From: an uncultured Chlorobiaceae bacterium
Lineage (GTDB): Bacteria > Bacteroidota > Chlorobiia > Chlorobiales > Chlorobiaceae
NCBI GenBank assembly: GCA_903866255.1
Contig: CAIPMW010000004.1
Location: 1 to 64,000, forward strand
Direction: 5' to 3'
DNA: 64,000 bases
Positions 19,162 through 28,566 of this stretch are shown here, piece after piece. Numbering within the stretch: position 1 is the stretch's first letter; every line of letters begins with the position of its first letter. A program made the position numbers and the translations under genes. The notes beneath the pieces were generated by a model that was not told the origin of the DNA, made no database searches, and was given only the letters and a program-made list of their open reading frames with translations.

Positions 19162-19931
19162 CAACTTCTCCAAACTTTCCATGGTGGGTTTGTCTTCCAG
19201 AGTTCCTCAAGATGACTTCTGTCGCGCACAGTATCCATACACTGCCAGAAACCATTATGCCTGTAGGTCATTAACTGGCCGTCACGGACAAGGTTCTCCA
19301 TTGGGTCAGACTCAAGAATGGTGTCATCACCGTGGAGATAGTCAAAAATTCCAGACTCAAACACAAAGAAACCGCCATTGACCCATCCTTCTCCTGTCTG
19401 AGGTTTCTCGGTAAATTCAATTACCCGATCTCCATCAAAATTAATACCACCGAATCGCGCCGTAGGATGAACCGCCGTAACCGTCGCAATTTTACCATGG
19501 GATTTGTGAAAGGCCACAAGCTTTCTGATATCGACCGAACAAACGCCATCGCCATAGGTCAGCATAAAGGTGTTGTTCCCTACATGCTTTTTCAGCCGAT
19601 GGAGCCTGCCGCCAGTCATGCTGTTCATCCCCGTATCAACAAGATGAACCAGCCAATCCCTTTCACAGTTTTTTTTGGCCGATACTTCCCCATTTTTCAG
19701 GGAGATGGTCAGATCACTTTGAAAATTATAGTAATTAAGAAAATATTCCTTGATGAACTCTCCCTTGTAACCAAGGGCAATAATGAATTCCCTGAAACCG
19801 TAATGACCGTAAATATTCATAATGTGCCAGAGAATCGGCTTGCCGCCGATATCCACCATGGGTTTCGGTTTGACAATGGTCTCTTCGCTCAACCGTGAAC
19901 CAAACCCGCCTGCAAGAATGACCGTTTTCAT
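19161..19931 (-). CDS. rfbF: Glucose-1-phosphate cytidylyltransferase
   Basis: A 256-residue nucleotidyltransferase with VILAGGFGSRLSEETIVKPK, MVDIGGKPILWHIM and TYGDGVCSVDI, all typical of RfbF. It makes CDP-glucose from CTP and glucose-1-phosphate. It is coupled to rfbG by overlapping stop and start codons, the standard rfbFG arrangement. Length is normal. No clear ribosome-binding site precedes the ATG. Confidence 0.95.
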   Translation of the reverse strand: MKTVILAGGFGSRLSEETIVKPKPMVDIGGKPILWHIMNIYGHYGFREFIIALGYKGEFIKEYFLNYYNFQSDLTISLKNGEVSAKKNCERDWLVHLVDTGMNSMTGGRLHRLKKHVGNNTFMLTYGDGVCSVDIRKLVAFHKSHGKIATVTAVHPTARFGGINFDGDRVIEFTEKPQTGEGWVNGGFFVFESGIFDYLHGDDTILESDPMENLVRDGQLMTYRHNGFWQCMDTVRDRSHLEELWKTNPPWKVWRS

Positions 19932-19944
19932 TCAATTCATTGTC

Positions 19945-21042
19945 TTAATAACAATTACACGCATCAATAACCGCCTGTACCTCCGCCTCTGTCATGCATG
20001 GAGCCATTGGCAGACTCAGTACAGTCCTGTGAATTTCCTCTGTTATGGGGTAACTATAGTCGTTCCACTCAACATAGGCTGGCTGTTTGTGCGGAGCTAC
20101 CGGATAATGAATAACCGTGCCTATGCCTCTTTGGCGAAGGTGCTCCTGGAAGAGATCACGCAATTCTGTTCTGATAACAAACAGATGCCACACATGGGAC
20201 TCCTGGCATAAACACCCGGGAAGAATTAATCGGGGATTGGTGATCAAGTTCAGATATTTGCTGGCAATTGCACGACGACTGCTATTGTCACGATCGAGAT
20301 ATTGGAGTTTTACAGAGAGCAAGGCAGCCTGCAACTCGTCAAGGCGACTGTTTACCCCTTTAAAAAGATTCTCGTATTTAACTGTCGAACCATAATTACC
20401 CAATGCACGAATGGTATCGGCAAGTTTCGCGTCATTAGTGGTTACCGCCCCGCCATCGCCCAGCGCTCCCAGGTTTTTTCCCGGATAAAAACTGAACCCG
20501 GCAGCATCACCAAGATTACCGGCCCGCTTGCAATGATAGAGCGCTCCATGCGCCTGGGCTGCATCCTCGATGATCTTGAGCCCATACTTGTCTGCCAGTT
20601 TCTGCAGCTCGTCAGAGTATCCAATCTGCCCATAAAGATGGACTACCATAATTGCCCTTGTTCTCGACGTAATCGAATCCTCAATTCTGGAAATATCCAG
20701 ATTAAAGGTATGCAACTCCGGTTCCACAGGTTTCGGAATGAGACGATTTGCCGATATGGCAAGCATAGAGGCTATGTAGGTGTTGGCAGGAACAATGACC
20801 TCATCGCCTTCAGCCATCTGGCCAAACTCAATATATGCCCTGAAAACAAGCGACAGCGCATCCAGTCCATTTGCCACTCCGATTGCCTGTGATACTCCGC
20901 AATAATCAGCAAACCTCCTCTCAAACTCTCGTACTTCATTCCCAAGTATATACCAGCCGGAATCAACCACTCTGGCCATTGCAGAAACAATCTCGTCTCT
21001 ATATTCAGCATTGACTTTACCTAGATTTAAAAACGGAATCAT
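19945..21042 (-). CDS. DegT family aminotransferase, FdtB/QdtB-like
   Basis: A 365-residue PLP enzyme with [38 protein letters not shown] and the lysine in [17 protein letters not shown]. This subgroup resembles FdtB/QdtB, which aminate 3-keto-6-deoxy dTDP-hexoses. The upstream neighbour, overlapping by 4 nt, encodes fused FdtC-like acetyltransferase and FdtA-like ketoisomerase domains, supporting a 3-amino sugar. RmlA and RmlB, which would supply the dTDP substrate, are not in the window. Confidence 0.85.
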   Translation of the reverse strand: MIPFLNLGKVNAEYRDEIVSAMARVVDSGWYILGNEVREFERRFADYCGVSQAIGVANGLDALSLVFRAYIEFGQMAEGDEVIVPANTYIASMLAISANRLIPKPVEPELHTFNLDISRIEDSITSRTRAIMVVHLYGQIGYSDELQKLADKYGLKIIEDAAQAHGALYHCKRAGNLGDAAGFSFYPGKNLGALGDGGAVTTNDAKLADTIRALGNYGSTVKYENLFKGVNSRLDELQAALLSVKLQYLDRDNSSRRAIASKYLNLITNPRLILPGCLCQESHVWHLFVIRTELRDLFQEHLRQRGIGTVIHYPVAPHKQPAYVEWNDYSYPITEEIHRTVLSLPMAPCMTEAEVQAVIDACNCY

Positions 21043-21959
21043 TCTCCAACCCCTTTTAGGTATTCATCGTAACTCCTGATATAGTCTTCAGAAGAATAGA
21101 CCTCGGAGGCAAGAACCATTAGTATTGCATCAGTGGAGTATTTATACTGAACACCCCATATCATAGGCGGAATATATAGACCCTGTGCTGGGGAGTTTAA
21201 TAAAAACTCCTGTCGTTTTTGACCGTTATCAACCATGACTGAGCAATTCCCCCTCACACATACCAAGAACTGATGCACCTCTTTATGAGCATGTTCTCCT
21301 CGGGTTTCCTTACTCGGCACATCAAAAACAAGAAAATAGCGCTTAGGAATAAAGGGCAGAAACTGCCCATATTCAGCAAACGAGAGATTTCCTCGCATAT
21401 CTTTAATCAATGGCAAATGACAAAACATAACACCAGCAACAGAGGACTCTGTTTCGCTCCCTGAGCTCCGTTGTGCATTACTATTATGGCTATGAGTATT
21501 AACATATCCAATAACAACCGCCGGGTTTCCTGCAACGATTGCATTTGGAGGGACATCGCGCGTAACAACCGCACCAGCACCCACCATAGCGTTTATTCCC
21601 ACACTCAAACCAGCAAGAATTGTTGCATTCGCACCAATGGAAGAGCCTTTACACAAAAAAGTCTTTGTATACTCTTCAGGATGTTGTTTGCTTCTCGGAA
21701 AAAGATCATTGGTAAATGTTGCATTGGGACCGATAAATACATCATCCTCGATCCTTAGTCCGTCCCAGAGCTGTACACCGCACTTAACAGTTACACGATC
21801 ACCGATGACAACATCGTTTTCAATAAAAACATGATCGCAGATATTACAATCAGTTCCAATCCGCGCCCCCGGAAGAACATGGGAAAAAGCCCAAAGACGG
21901 GTATTATCTCCAATGGTTTCTGATTCAATTAGCGATTGGGGATGTTTGAAAAATGTCAT
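21039..21959 (-). CDS. Fused sugar N-acetyltransferase and 3,4-ketoisomerase (FdtC-FdtA / WxcM-like)
   Basis: A 306-residue two-domain protein. Residues 1-150 form a left-handed beta-helix of hexapeptide repeats ([40 protein letters not shown]), as in FdtC/WbbJ-type acetyltransferases. Residues 175-306 are a cupin with [19 protein letters not shown], as in FdtA/WxcM ketoisomerases. Together they would shift the keto group to C3 and acetylate the amine added by the downstream FdtB-like enzyme. AGGAG lies 7 nt upstream of the ATG. Such fusions are known in the WxcM-like family. Confidence 0.88.
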   Translation of the reverse strand: MTFFKHPQSLIESETIGDNTRLWAFSHVLPGARIGTDCNICDHVFIENDVVIGDRVTVKCGVQLWDGLRIEDDVFIGPNATFTNDLFPRSKQHPEEYTKTFLCKGSSIGANATILAGLSVGINAMVGAGAVVTRDVPPNAIVAGNPAVVIGYVNTHSHNSNAQRSSGSETESSVAGVMFCHLPLIKDMRGNLSFAEYGQFLPFIPKRYFLVFDVPSKETRGEHAHKEVHQFLVCVRGNCSVMVDNGQKRQEFLLNSPAQGLYIPPMIWGVQYKYSTDAILMVLASEVYSSEDYIRSYDEYLKGVGE

Positions 21960-21969
21960 GAACTGGCTC

Positions 21970-23058
21970 CTAATGATTTACTCTTATCTGTCCCAATAAG
22001 TTGTACAGCCTAAAATACGCTCGAACATGCTCTTTCAGAGAATCATCAAATGGAATCTGCCTGCGTACCAGAGCGCCAGGACCTTCAGACAGAATACATC
22101 CCAAAGTACTCCCAATGTTTTTTTTGTCACTGGAAAGAGCATCAAAATACGAGTCAATATCACACAGACTAAAATCGTAGTCAGGAAAATTTTCGGAAAG
22201 CTGTTCGCGCATCCGATCAAACAGCTCCCTGGACAGCAAACCAGTCTGGTATGAGAGATAATTGGCTAAATCCATACCCACTGTAACTGCCTGACCATGA
22301 CGGATGCCATAGTTGGTGATAGTCTCGATAGCATGGCCAAAGGTATGGCCGTAGTTGAACTTGTTACGCTCACCCTTGTCAAATTCATCAACTTCGATAA
22401 CCGACTTCTTGATGGCAAGGCTTTCCTGTGTATACTCTTTGAGAAGCTCACGATGAGCTATAAGATTGTCATAATTACTGACCAGCTTTCCAATCAACGG
22501 GCTGTTTGAATAGTAATAAAAATGCAGAATTTCACCGATACCGGATTTAATATCCTCAACAGCAAGGGATTGCAGAAAGAGGGAATCAATAAAAATCTGA
22601 TCGGGAGGATAAAAGTTGCCAAGCAGATTTTTCTTGTGGCCCAGATTAATGGAAGTTTTGCTTCCAATGCAACTGTCGCCCTGCGCCAGGAGAGTTGTGG
22701 GGAAAAAAATCCAGCCGACACCCCGATAAAGAATGGAGGCAATAAAAGCCGTCACATCCTGGATTACTCCGCCACCAATCGCAATCAGCTTCTGGTTGCG
22801 TCGCACCTTTCGTTCTACCAGGATTTCAATAATCTCCTTGCATTTTTCAAGCGTCTTGGTCGTTTCCGACGCTTCTATGACAAGGCACCTCTCCTCAACA
22901 ACGGCGTTATGAAGGCGATCATGGTAGATATCAAATACCGTGCGGTCACAGATGACAAAGGCTCCATCATCTGTCAACTGTTTCAGCGGAAGAGTGAAAT
23001 CATTGACAAAGTTAACAGCATACTCTTTTAATGCAGATCGGATAATCAGGTCAGACAT
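21970..23058 (-). CDS. 3-dehydroquinate synthase-like (AroB/sugar-phosphate cyclase superfamily) protein
   Basis: About 362 residues. [39 protein letters not shown] and the zinc histidines in [10 protein letters not shown] and RHGQAV place it in the AroB superfamily, which includes sedoheptulose-7-phosphate cyclases. The usual A-E-V/I-x-K motif reads [11 protein letters not shown] here. The zinc-ligand Glu is kept but the substrate-binding Lys is His, so the substrate is probably not DAHP. I chose ATG 23058, which has GGAGG 8 nt upstream and overlaps the SDR stop. It lies in a sugar operon, not with shikimate genes. Confidence 0.85.
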   Translation of the reverse strand: MSDLIIRSALKEYAVNFVNDFTLPLKQLTDDGAFVICDRTVFDIYHDRLHNAVVEERCLVIEASETTKTLEKCKEIIEILVERKVRRNQKLIAIGGGVIQDVTAFIASILYRGVGWIFFPTTLLAQGDSCIGSKTSINLGHKKNLLGNFYPPDQIFIDSLFLQSLAVEDIKSGIGEILHFYYYSNSPLIGKLVSNYDNLIAHRELLKEYTQESLAIKKSVIEVDEFDKGERNKFNYGHTFGHAIETITNYGIRHGQAVTVGMDLANYLSYQTGLLSRELFDRMREQLSENFPDYDFSLCDIDSYFDALSSDKKNIGSTLGCILSEGPGALVRRQIPFDDSLKEHVRAYFRLYNLLGQIRVNH

Positions 23059-23782
23059 TGACAAAACCTCCATCGATAATGAGATTATGACCGGTTATAT
23101 AGGTATTGAGATCGCTGGCAAGAAAGAGTATCGAACGGGAGATCTCTTCTGGTTGAGCAAACCGACCGATAGGTAGCTCTGCAGCCATCCGTTCCATTTC
23201 AGCACTGCCGAGAATACGTTGTGTCAACTCGGTCACAACAAAGCCGGGAGAGACTGAATTGACGAGAATGTTAAAGGGAGCAAGATCGATAGCACTAGAA
23301 ACCGTCAGACCTCGCAAACCAAATTTGGACATCGAATAGAGAACCCGCCAGGCCTTGCTGATAACCCCGAAAACAGATGAAACATTAATGATCCGTCCGT
23401 AGTTGTTCGCCTTCATGATTTTGCTGACACAACGCACCATCATAAACGGAGCATCAAGGTTTACTGCCGAGATATCATCCCAGTCTTCGATCAACGTCTC
23501 ATCAATCGGGTTAATCCTGTTAATACCTGCATTATTGATACAGACATCTATCCTATCCATCTTTGCCACAACTTCAAAAAAACGTTCAGTCTTATTACGA
23601 TCCGTAAAGTCAACAGCCAGATATCGCTCATTGCCAACGGGCAAATCAACGGGCGGAAGTGAAGATGTACCGGTAACATAAACATCGGCACCAAGGCTCA
23701 GCAAATCTTCGGCCACCTGTCGGCCAATTCCCTTGGTACCGCCGGTAACAAGGGCTATCTTGCCCTGAAAATCGATCTTCAT
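23051..23782 (-). CDS. SDR family oxidoreductase
   Basis: About 243 residues, classical short-chain dehydrogenase: ALVTGGTKGIGRQVAEDLL (NAD(P) binding), INNAGINRI, catalytic Ser in NVSSVFG and YSMSKFGLRG (Tyr-x3-Lys), C-terminal [13 protein letters not shown]. It would oxidise or reduce a hydroxyl/keto group of the sugar intermediate. The track start at 23800 is a TTG inside the upstream gene; the ATG at 23782 follows that gene's stop and begins just before the fold. It overlaps the cyclase-like gene by 8 nt. Confidence 0.88.
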   Translation of the reverse strand: MKIDFQGKIALVTGGTKGIGRQVAEDLLSLGADVYVTGTSSLPPVDLPVGNERYLAVDFTDRNKTERFFEVVAKMDRIDVCINNAGINRINPIDETLIEDWDDISAVNLDAPFMMVRCVSKIMKANNYGRIINVSSVFGVISKAWRVLYSMSKFGLRGLTVSSAIDLAPFNILVNSVSPGFVVTELTQRILGSAEMERMAAELPIGRFAQPEEISRSILFLASDLNTYITGHNLIIDGGFVNV

Positions 23783-23787
23783 ATCAG

Positions 23788-24702
23788 TCAGCACACCCAA
23801 AGAGCTCCAAGTAAATTGTCAACAGCCTCCATCTCCATTTGCTGGCGACATTCAAGAGTGTATGAGCCCACATGCGGAGTCAGCAACGCGTTGTCACGCC
23901 CGCACAAGGCTCCACTGTAGGGCTCGCTTCCAAAGGTATCAAGCCAGACACCACCAAGAGTACCTGCATCAAGGGCGGCCATCAGTGCTTCTTCATCAAC
24001 CAATCCTCCACGGGCAACGTTCAGCAGAACAGCTCCTTTTTTCAGAAGACCAAACTCACGCTCACCCAGCAAACATGCCTCACCACTGTTGTGCAAAGTG
24101 ACGATATCGGCAAGCGGCAACGCCTCGTCGAGCGACACAAGTTCAATGTCGTGCAGAGTTGACTGGTCAAGGAAAGGATCGACAACCAAAAGACGTACCC
24201 TGAAAGGAGCAAGCAATGCAGCAACCCGGCGACCAATCCTTCCATAACCAACAATCGCAACAGTTTTGCCCTCCAGTTGTCCTCCAATGCGTTTTTCCCA
24301 TTTGCCGGAATGAAGTGCGCGATCCATTTGCGCAATTTTTCGCATAAGTGAGAGCAAAGCACCAATAGTAAGCTCAGCCACAGCTTCAACAGGGCCATTG
24401 GGAGTGGAACATACCGCAATACCAAGTTCACGTGCCGCTGGCTGATCTACATTGCTCATACCGGAACCTACACGGGAAATGGCCTTCAGACTGGAAAACT
24501 CCAGAACCTCACGGTCAAGCGGTTCCAAACCGGCAATAATACCGACCACATCCGGAGTCAGCAGTTCGAAAAGCTCAGATTTGGTCAGTTTACGCCGGAA
24601 AGGGTTGTCAATTATCTCGTAACCGGCATTTTGCAGTCGGATAACCGGGCTTTTGTCAGTCTCAGCAAACGACGAGGGCCCGAGCAGAATTTTTGATGTC
24701 AT
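23788..24702 (-). CDS. D-isomer-specific 2-hydroxyacid dehydrogenase (phosphoglycerate dehydrogenase-like)
   Basis: A 304-residue NAD-dependent enzyme. AIVGYGRIGRRVAALL binds NAD. The catalytic triad is visible as Arg in ISRVGSGMSNVD or LNVARGGLVDEEA, Glu in DTFGSEPY and His in LLTPHVGS. It would interconvert a 2-hydroxyacid and a 2-keto acid. In this operon, with a KdsB-like enzyme and a pyruvate-type aldolase, a role in making or reducing a keto-acid part of the sugar is plausible but unproven. It is not the serine-pathway SerA by context. Confidence 0.85.
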   Translation of the reverse strand: MTSKILLGPSSFAETDKSPVIRLQNAGYEIIDNPFRRKLTKSELFELLTPDVVGIIAGLEPLDREVLEFSSLKAISRVGSGMSNVDQPAARELGIAVCSTPNGPVEAVAELTIGALLSLMRKIAQMDRALHSGKWEKRIGGQLEGKTVAIVGYGRIGRRVAALLAPFRVRLLVVDPFLDQSTLHDIELVSLDEALPLADIVTLHNSGEACLLGEREFGLLKKGAVLLNVARGGLVDEEALMAALDAGTLGGVWLDTFGSEPYSGALCGRDNALLTPHVGSYTLECRQQMEMEAVDNLLGALWVC

Positions 24703-24727
24703 GATTGATTTAATAAGAATTCCTGGA

Positions 24728-25075
24728 TTATTCGGGAAGATCTTTAATATGCCAGATTACGCCTTCGTGATCCCTGAAAAAATATACCTTTCCAAAAGGC
24801 GCATCCTGCTCGGATTCGATATGCAAGTCAAGTCTGGCAAGCAGAGCTTTGGGATCAGGTCTGCGCAGACATGGATTGCAGAAGCCACTCATGGTCGGCA
24901 AATCGTCAATCTTTTTCTTTTTCACCTCAATATTGATTCCCTCAGGAGAGGTAAACATTGAGGTTCCGCTTTTGGAAATAACCTCAAAGCTGCCACCCTC
25001 AAATACCGCTACAAGAAACTCACAATAACGGTTAATATCAGAAACGTGCACTTCAACATGGTCAAAACGTGACAT
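24728..25075 (-). CDS. VOC (glyoxalase/dioxygenase fold) family protein
   Basis: A 115-residue protein with FDHVEVHVSDINRYCEFL at the N-terminus and FFRDHEGVIWHIKD at the C-terminus, the paired beta-alpha-beta modules of VOC proteins. His in FDHVEV and residues near VIWHI could bind metal. The family covers isomerases, epimerases, lyases and dioxygenases, so the reaction is unknown. GGGGAG lies upstream of the ATG. It is in the middle of the putative new sugar cluster. Confidence 0.8.
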   Translation of the reverse strand: MSRFDHVEVHVSDINRYCEFLVAVFEGGSFEVISKSGTSMFTSPEGINIEVKKKKIDDLPTMSGFCNPCLRRPDPKALLARLDLHIESEQDAPFGKVYFFRDHEGVIWHIKDLPE

Positions 25076-25106
25076 GTAAGGCTCCCCTGTTCATATGAAT
25101 TAAAAT

Positions 25107-25721
25107 TTAGTTGGTCAGCCTGCACTGAAACCAGTGAGCCAGAATGTGGTTCAGTACAAGATGGGCATCTTCGACCGGGCCATATTCACCGGCTTCTGAC
25201 TGAACATGAAGAACAACATCGCTGATTTCCTTCAGTTTGCCTCCACCGAATCCAAGAAATCCAATGACTCTGCCACCCTGCTCTTGTACCCACTCCGCCG
25301 CCGCAACCACATTGGGTGAATTGCCGCTGGCCGAAATCGCAAGCAGTTTATCGCCAGGTCTGAAGTGTATTTTAAGCTGATTGAGAAAAATGTTCTCATA
25401 ACCAACATCATTGGCAATGGCCGTGATGACGGAAGAATTATCCGTCAGCGCAAGAACCCGGAATGGCTTGTCGGTACCGGTCTTTTTCAGGATATCAAAA
25501 CCGATATCATTTGCCATACTGCTTGCCGTGGTAGCCGATCCGCCGTTTCCTGCAATAAAAATTGTAGCACCACTTTCACGGGCAGCTTCAAATTCCGCAA
25601 CCAGCCGATCGATGGCTTCAGGTTCAATGGAATCGAGAACCTGCTTTAAATAGGTAAAATAGCCTCGTGCAAATGCTCCTGCACTGTTTGAAGATGCATA
25701 AACCTTTTGAATGTTATTCAT
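25107..25721 (-). CDS. SIS domain sugar isomerase, GmhA-like
   Basis: A 204-residue protein with the SIS signatures FIAGNGGSATTASSMANDI and LLAISASGNSPNVVAAAEW and the C-terminal GEYGPVEDAHLVLNHILAHW. This matches phosphoheptose isomerase-type GmhA proteins, which convert sedoheptulose-7-phosphate to a heptose-7-phosphate. Substrate here is unproven. A heptulose phosphate would link it with the AroB-like cyclase, whose relatives use seven-carbon substrates. AGGAGG precedes the ATG by 11 nt. Confidence 0.85.
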   Translation of the reverse strand: MNNIQKVYASSNSAGAFARGYFTYLKQVLDSIEPEAIDRLVAEFEAARESGATIFIAGNGGSATTASSMANDIGFDILKKTGTDKPFRVLALTDNSSVITAIANDVGYENIFLNQLKIHFRPGDKLLAISASGNSPNVVAAAEWVQEQGGRVIGFLGFGGGKLKEISDVVLHVQSEAGEYGPVEDAHLVLNHILAHWFQCRLTN

Positions 25722-25739
25722 ACGGGTGGTAACCTCCTG

Positions 25740-26777
25740 TCATGGATGAGAAATATTGAACTGCTGCTGCCATTGACTGTCAGCGCAGTATATCTTGTAG
25801 ACAAGCTCCATAACCCTTAAGGCATCGGTGCTCGTTCCGCTTTCTATCGGATTGTCATTCACTATGGCCGAGGCAAACTCGCTTACCTCATCACGCCACG
25901 AATTATCCTCAAGATAGGCGGTAGTTTCTTCTGTAAATGATCCAACGATTGAACCATCTTTTTTGGGCACAAAACGCAGTTTCTCCTCACCATAGCTTTT
26001 GGAGCCCGACAATATGCCCGTCAATTCCAGCAACGCATCTTCCAGTGTGACCTCAAGGCGGAAACGATGTTGCCACTGGGTAGCCGTGGAATGGATCATG
26101 GCGACACATCCGGAGCGATTCCTCATGATAGCGTAGGCGTTGTCTTCCACATCATGATTCCAGTAATCATTGGAAACAAAACTCTTGACCTCTTCAAAAT
26201 CACCTGCAAAAAAAAGAATCATGTCGAGCATGTGGATCCCCTGATCCAGAAGAATCCCACCTCCGGCATACTTTCGCTCAGAGCGCCAGCCGCCGGAAAA
26301 AGGAATGACACTGCTTTTTCCGTAGATTCCCCTGATATTGATAACCTTGCCATACTTGCCACTGTCAATAATCCGCTTTGCTTCGATAACAGAAGCATGA
26401 TAGCGATGATTGAAACCATATTTAAGCTTTATCTGCGGATGGTGCTTTTCAGCTTCAATCACCCTTCGAATATCCTCAACCGTTTTTCCCGGAGGTTTCT
26501 CACAAAAAACATGAAAGCCATGTTCAATTCCGGAAATTGTGGCTTGAGCCGCCAAATGGTTTGGCAAGCTTACGAAAAGAATATCGATATCCTGAGAATA
26601 GAGTGACTTGAAGTCGGGGAAAAAATGCACACCATCATCAGCGATTCCATTTTTTTCAAAAGAGATATCACTCACCGCAACCGTCGCCAGATCTGGATGC
26701 TGGTCAATAAACAAACGGCGCCTTTTTCCTACAACACCAAAACCGGCAATACCAACTTTTAACTTGCTTGATACCAT
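25740..26777 (-). CDS. Gfo/Idh/MocA family oxidoreductase
   Basis: A 345-residue NAD(P)-dependent enzyme: KVGIAGFGVVGKRRRLFI (nucleotide binding), VFCEKPPGKT with the catalytic Lys, and GGGILLDQGIHMLDMIL with the conserved Asp and His. Relatives oxidise or reduce sugar hydroxyls, often at C3 of a sugar nucleotide. Full length. Lies 19 nt upstream of the SIS gene in the same operon. Confidence 0.88.
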   Translation of the reverse strand: MVSSKLKVGIAGFGVVGKRRRLFIDQHPDLATVAVSDISFEKNGIADDGVHFFPDFKSLYSQDIDILFVSLPNHLAAQATISGIEHGFHVFCEKPPGKTVEDIRRVIEAEKHHPQIKLKYGFNHRYHASVIEAKRIIDSGKYGKVINIRGIYGKSSVIPFSGGWRSERKYAGGGILLDQGIHMLDMILFFAGDFEEVKSFVSNDYWNHDVEDNAYAIMRNRSGCVAMIHSTATQWQHRFRLEVTLEDALLELTGILSGSKSYGEEKLRFVPKKDGSIVGSFTEETTAYLEDNSWRDEVSEFASAIVNDNPIESGTSTDALRVMELVYKIYCADSQWQQQFNISHP

Positions 26778-26822
26778 TATTGAGAATTTCAGAAAATAGT
26801 TATATCTATTGCATTACAGCTC

Positions 26823-27806
26823 TCACAACTCCCAATCTTTTGTGCAGATAACCATCATATGTGAACTTAACAGATGACGAGCCAGAAAATCCTGCAATTC
26901 TTGTTTAGCTCTTTCAGATGCTTGTAACATAAACGATTGCCAGAACCTGTCCGTCACATGCGGAAGGTTGTTTTCGATAATATTGACATCCAGCCTTCCG
27001 GGAGTTGTTGTTTCCAGGAGGTTAAAGCCGCAACGTGCAAGAAGTTTCGATACAGAATGCGGATTGAAAAAATTAAGATGGTGCGGCGGCGAAACTGCCT
27101 GTGAGTGTTCCCACAACACCCGTATATCAGCCCCCATGCCATTCAATGTACTGAAAATAAAGGTATCTCCGATTCGCATCAGCTTGTTGAGAGTGCCAAG
27201 AAAGAGAGCCGGGTCATAGAGATGCTCAAAAAGTTCAAAACTGACAAAACAACGGGTTTTATCATCCAGGTCATCTGGTGAAACATCCTCCAGAAACTTT
27301 TCAATCACCTCAAAACCCTTGCTTCGACAAACCTCGGCAAGATGAAGCGACGGCTCGATGACTGTTACCTTGCAGCCGTAAACAAGGCTGATCTCCTCGG
27401 CAAAGGTGCCGTAGCCACCCCCAATATCGACAATCTCATCGACAGCCGGAAGAGTGGAAAGTTTTTGACGAATAAGCTCCGCCTTGGGCTTCCATATTTT
27501 CTCTCTTCTGGCAGCTTCCGTCTCTCTGTAAAACGTGGTAGCCCAATAGCGGGTTGAAGGAGAGTCGGTATAGTATCGATCAAAAGCTGAACGTTCAGGG
27601 CGCGGATTGACATAAAGGGTACGACACTGTGGACACTCAGCATAACTGAATCCGGATTTGATGAACGCTGTCTCCCCGTTTGCTCCACAAGAGGGACAGC
27701 AAACCTCATGTCTCGAAGCATCGCTGAAATACGTGGCGGTATCCTCGGCTGTCAGCCTCAGATACTCATCAAAAATCTCTTTGGGACGAATATCATGCTC
27801 TTTCAT
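26823..27806 (-). CDS. Class I SAM-dependent methyltransferase with zinc ribbon
   Basis: A 327-residue protein. Residues 35-65 hold a four-cysteine ribbon (CCPSCGANG, then CPQCRTLYVNP). A methyltransferase domain follows with VDIGGGYGTFAEEI (SAM motif I) and FVSFELFEHLYDPALFL. Such two-part proteins are common in sugar clusters and methylate hydroxyl or carbon positions of nucleotide sugars. The target is unknown. Its start overlaps the end of the KdsB-like gene by 14 nt. Confidence 0.85.
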   Translation of the reverse strand: MKEHDIRPKEIFDEYLRLTAEDTATYFSDASRHEVCCPSCGANGETAFIKSGFSYAECPQCRTLYVNPRPERSAFDRYYTDSPSTRYWATTFYRETEAARREKIWKPKAELIRQKLSTLPAVDEIVDIGGGYGTFAEEISLVYGCKVTVIEPSLHLAEVCRSKGFEVIEKFLEDVSPDDLDDKTRCFVSFELFEHLYDPALFLGTLNKLMRIGDTFIFSTLNGMGADIRVLWEHSQAVSPPHHLNFFNPHSVSKLLARCGFNLLETTTPGRLDVNIIENNLPHVTDRFWQSFMLQASERAKQELQDFLARHLLSSHMMVICTKDWEL

Positions 27807-28566
27807 ACAACTTCAGCAGACTATCATTTTTCATAAGCTGCTCGACATATTGTAAATCTGCAACAGTATCAACAGCATGCGTCTCGAATCTGGTTCGGAT
27901 CATCCGGATTTTAATCCCGTTTTCGACAATCCGCATCATATCAACCGACTCTATGATTTCGAGTGGCGTCTGCTCCATCCCGTTATACTCAATCAGAAAG
28001 TCCCGGCGAAAAGGAATGATCGGAACCTGCTTGAACATCGGTATCTCTCCAGAGTATTTTTTTCGGGACGGAATCGGTTCCCGTGAAAAATAGAGAGCAT
28101 TACCAGCAAGATCATTCACCACCTTGACCTGATTGGGATCCTCAAATTCACTCTGAGAGGTAATTTGGCCAAGCAGATTGGTAATCAGCAGATTCGGGTT
28201 ATCGATCATGGGTTGAACAGCTTCGGTAATCATTTCGGGATAGACCATCGGCTCATCACCCTGAATCATGGCAAGAATATCGATTCGTGTTCCGCTCTCC
28301 TCCTCAATCTTCAGCATCCCTTCCGCACAACGGTCGCTGGCACGCTCGTGAGTATCAGCGGTCATGACTGCTTTTCCGCCAATAGACTCAATGTAGTCAA
28401 ACACCTCCTGATCACAGGTAGCAACATAGAGCTCCGTCAACTCAGGGCACATCCGGCAACGGTAATAAACATGCCCGATCATAGGAATACCGTTTATCAT
28501 GGCCATCGGTTTTCCCGGATAACGGGAAGAAGCCATGCGGGCAGGGATCATGCCTGTGATGTTCAT
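27793..28566 (-). CDS. KdsB-like CMP-sugar (ulosonic acid) cytidylyltransferase
   Basis: A 257-residue nucleotidyltransferase of the KdsB group: GMIPARMASSRYPGKPMAMI, MIQGDEPMVYPEMI and ESVDMMRIVENGIKIRMIRT. KdsB activates Kdo with CTP. Here it stands in an operon of unusual sugar genes, not with Kdo genes, so it probably activates a different ulosonic acid. It could also serve the legionaminic pathway as LegF, though it lies outside that block. Coupled by ATGA overlap to the FkbM gene. Confidence 0.85.
   Translation of the reverse strand: MNITGMIPARMASSRYPGKPMAMINGIPMIGHVYYRCRMCPELTELYVATCDQEVFDYIESIGGKAVMTADTHERASDRCAEGMLKIEEESGTRIDILAMIQGDEPMVYPEMITEAVQPMIDNPNLLITNLLGQITSQSEFEDPNQVKVVNDLAGNALYFSREPIPSRKKYSGEIPMFKQVPIIPFRRDFLIEYNGMEQTPLEIIESVDMMRIVENGIKIRMIRTRFETHAVDTVADLQYVEQLMKNDSLLKLYERA

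Noticed and set aside
20302-20892. Plus-strand ORF of 196 codons
   Set aside because: Antisense to the FdtB-like aminotransferase gene; no domain and no context.
21970-23058. Housekeeping aroB
   Set aside because: The motif Lys is replaced by His and the gene is in a sugar operon, not with shikimate genes.
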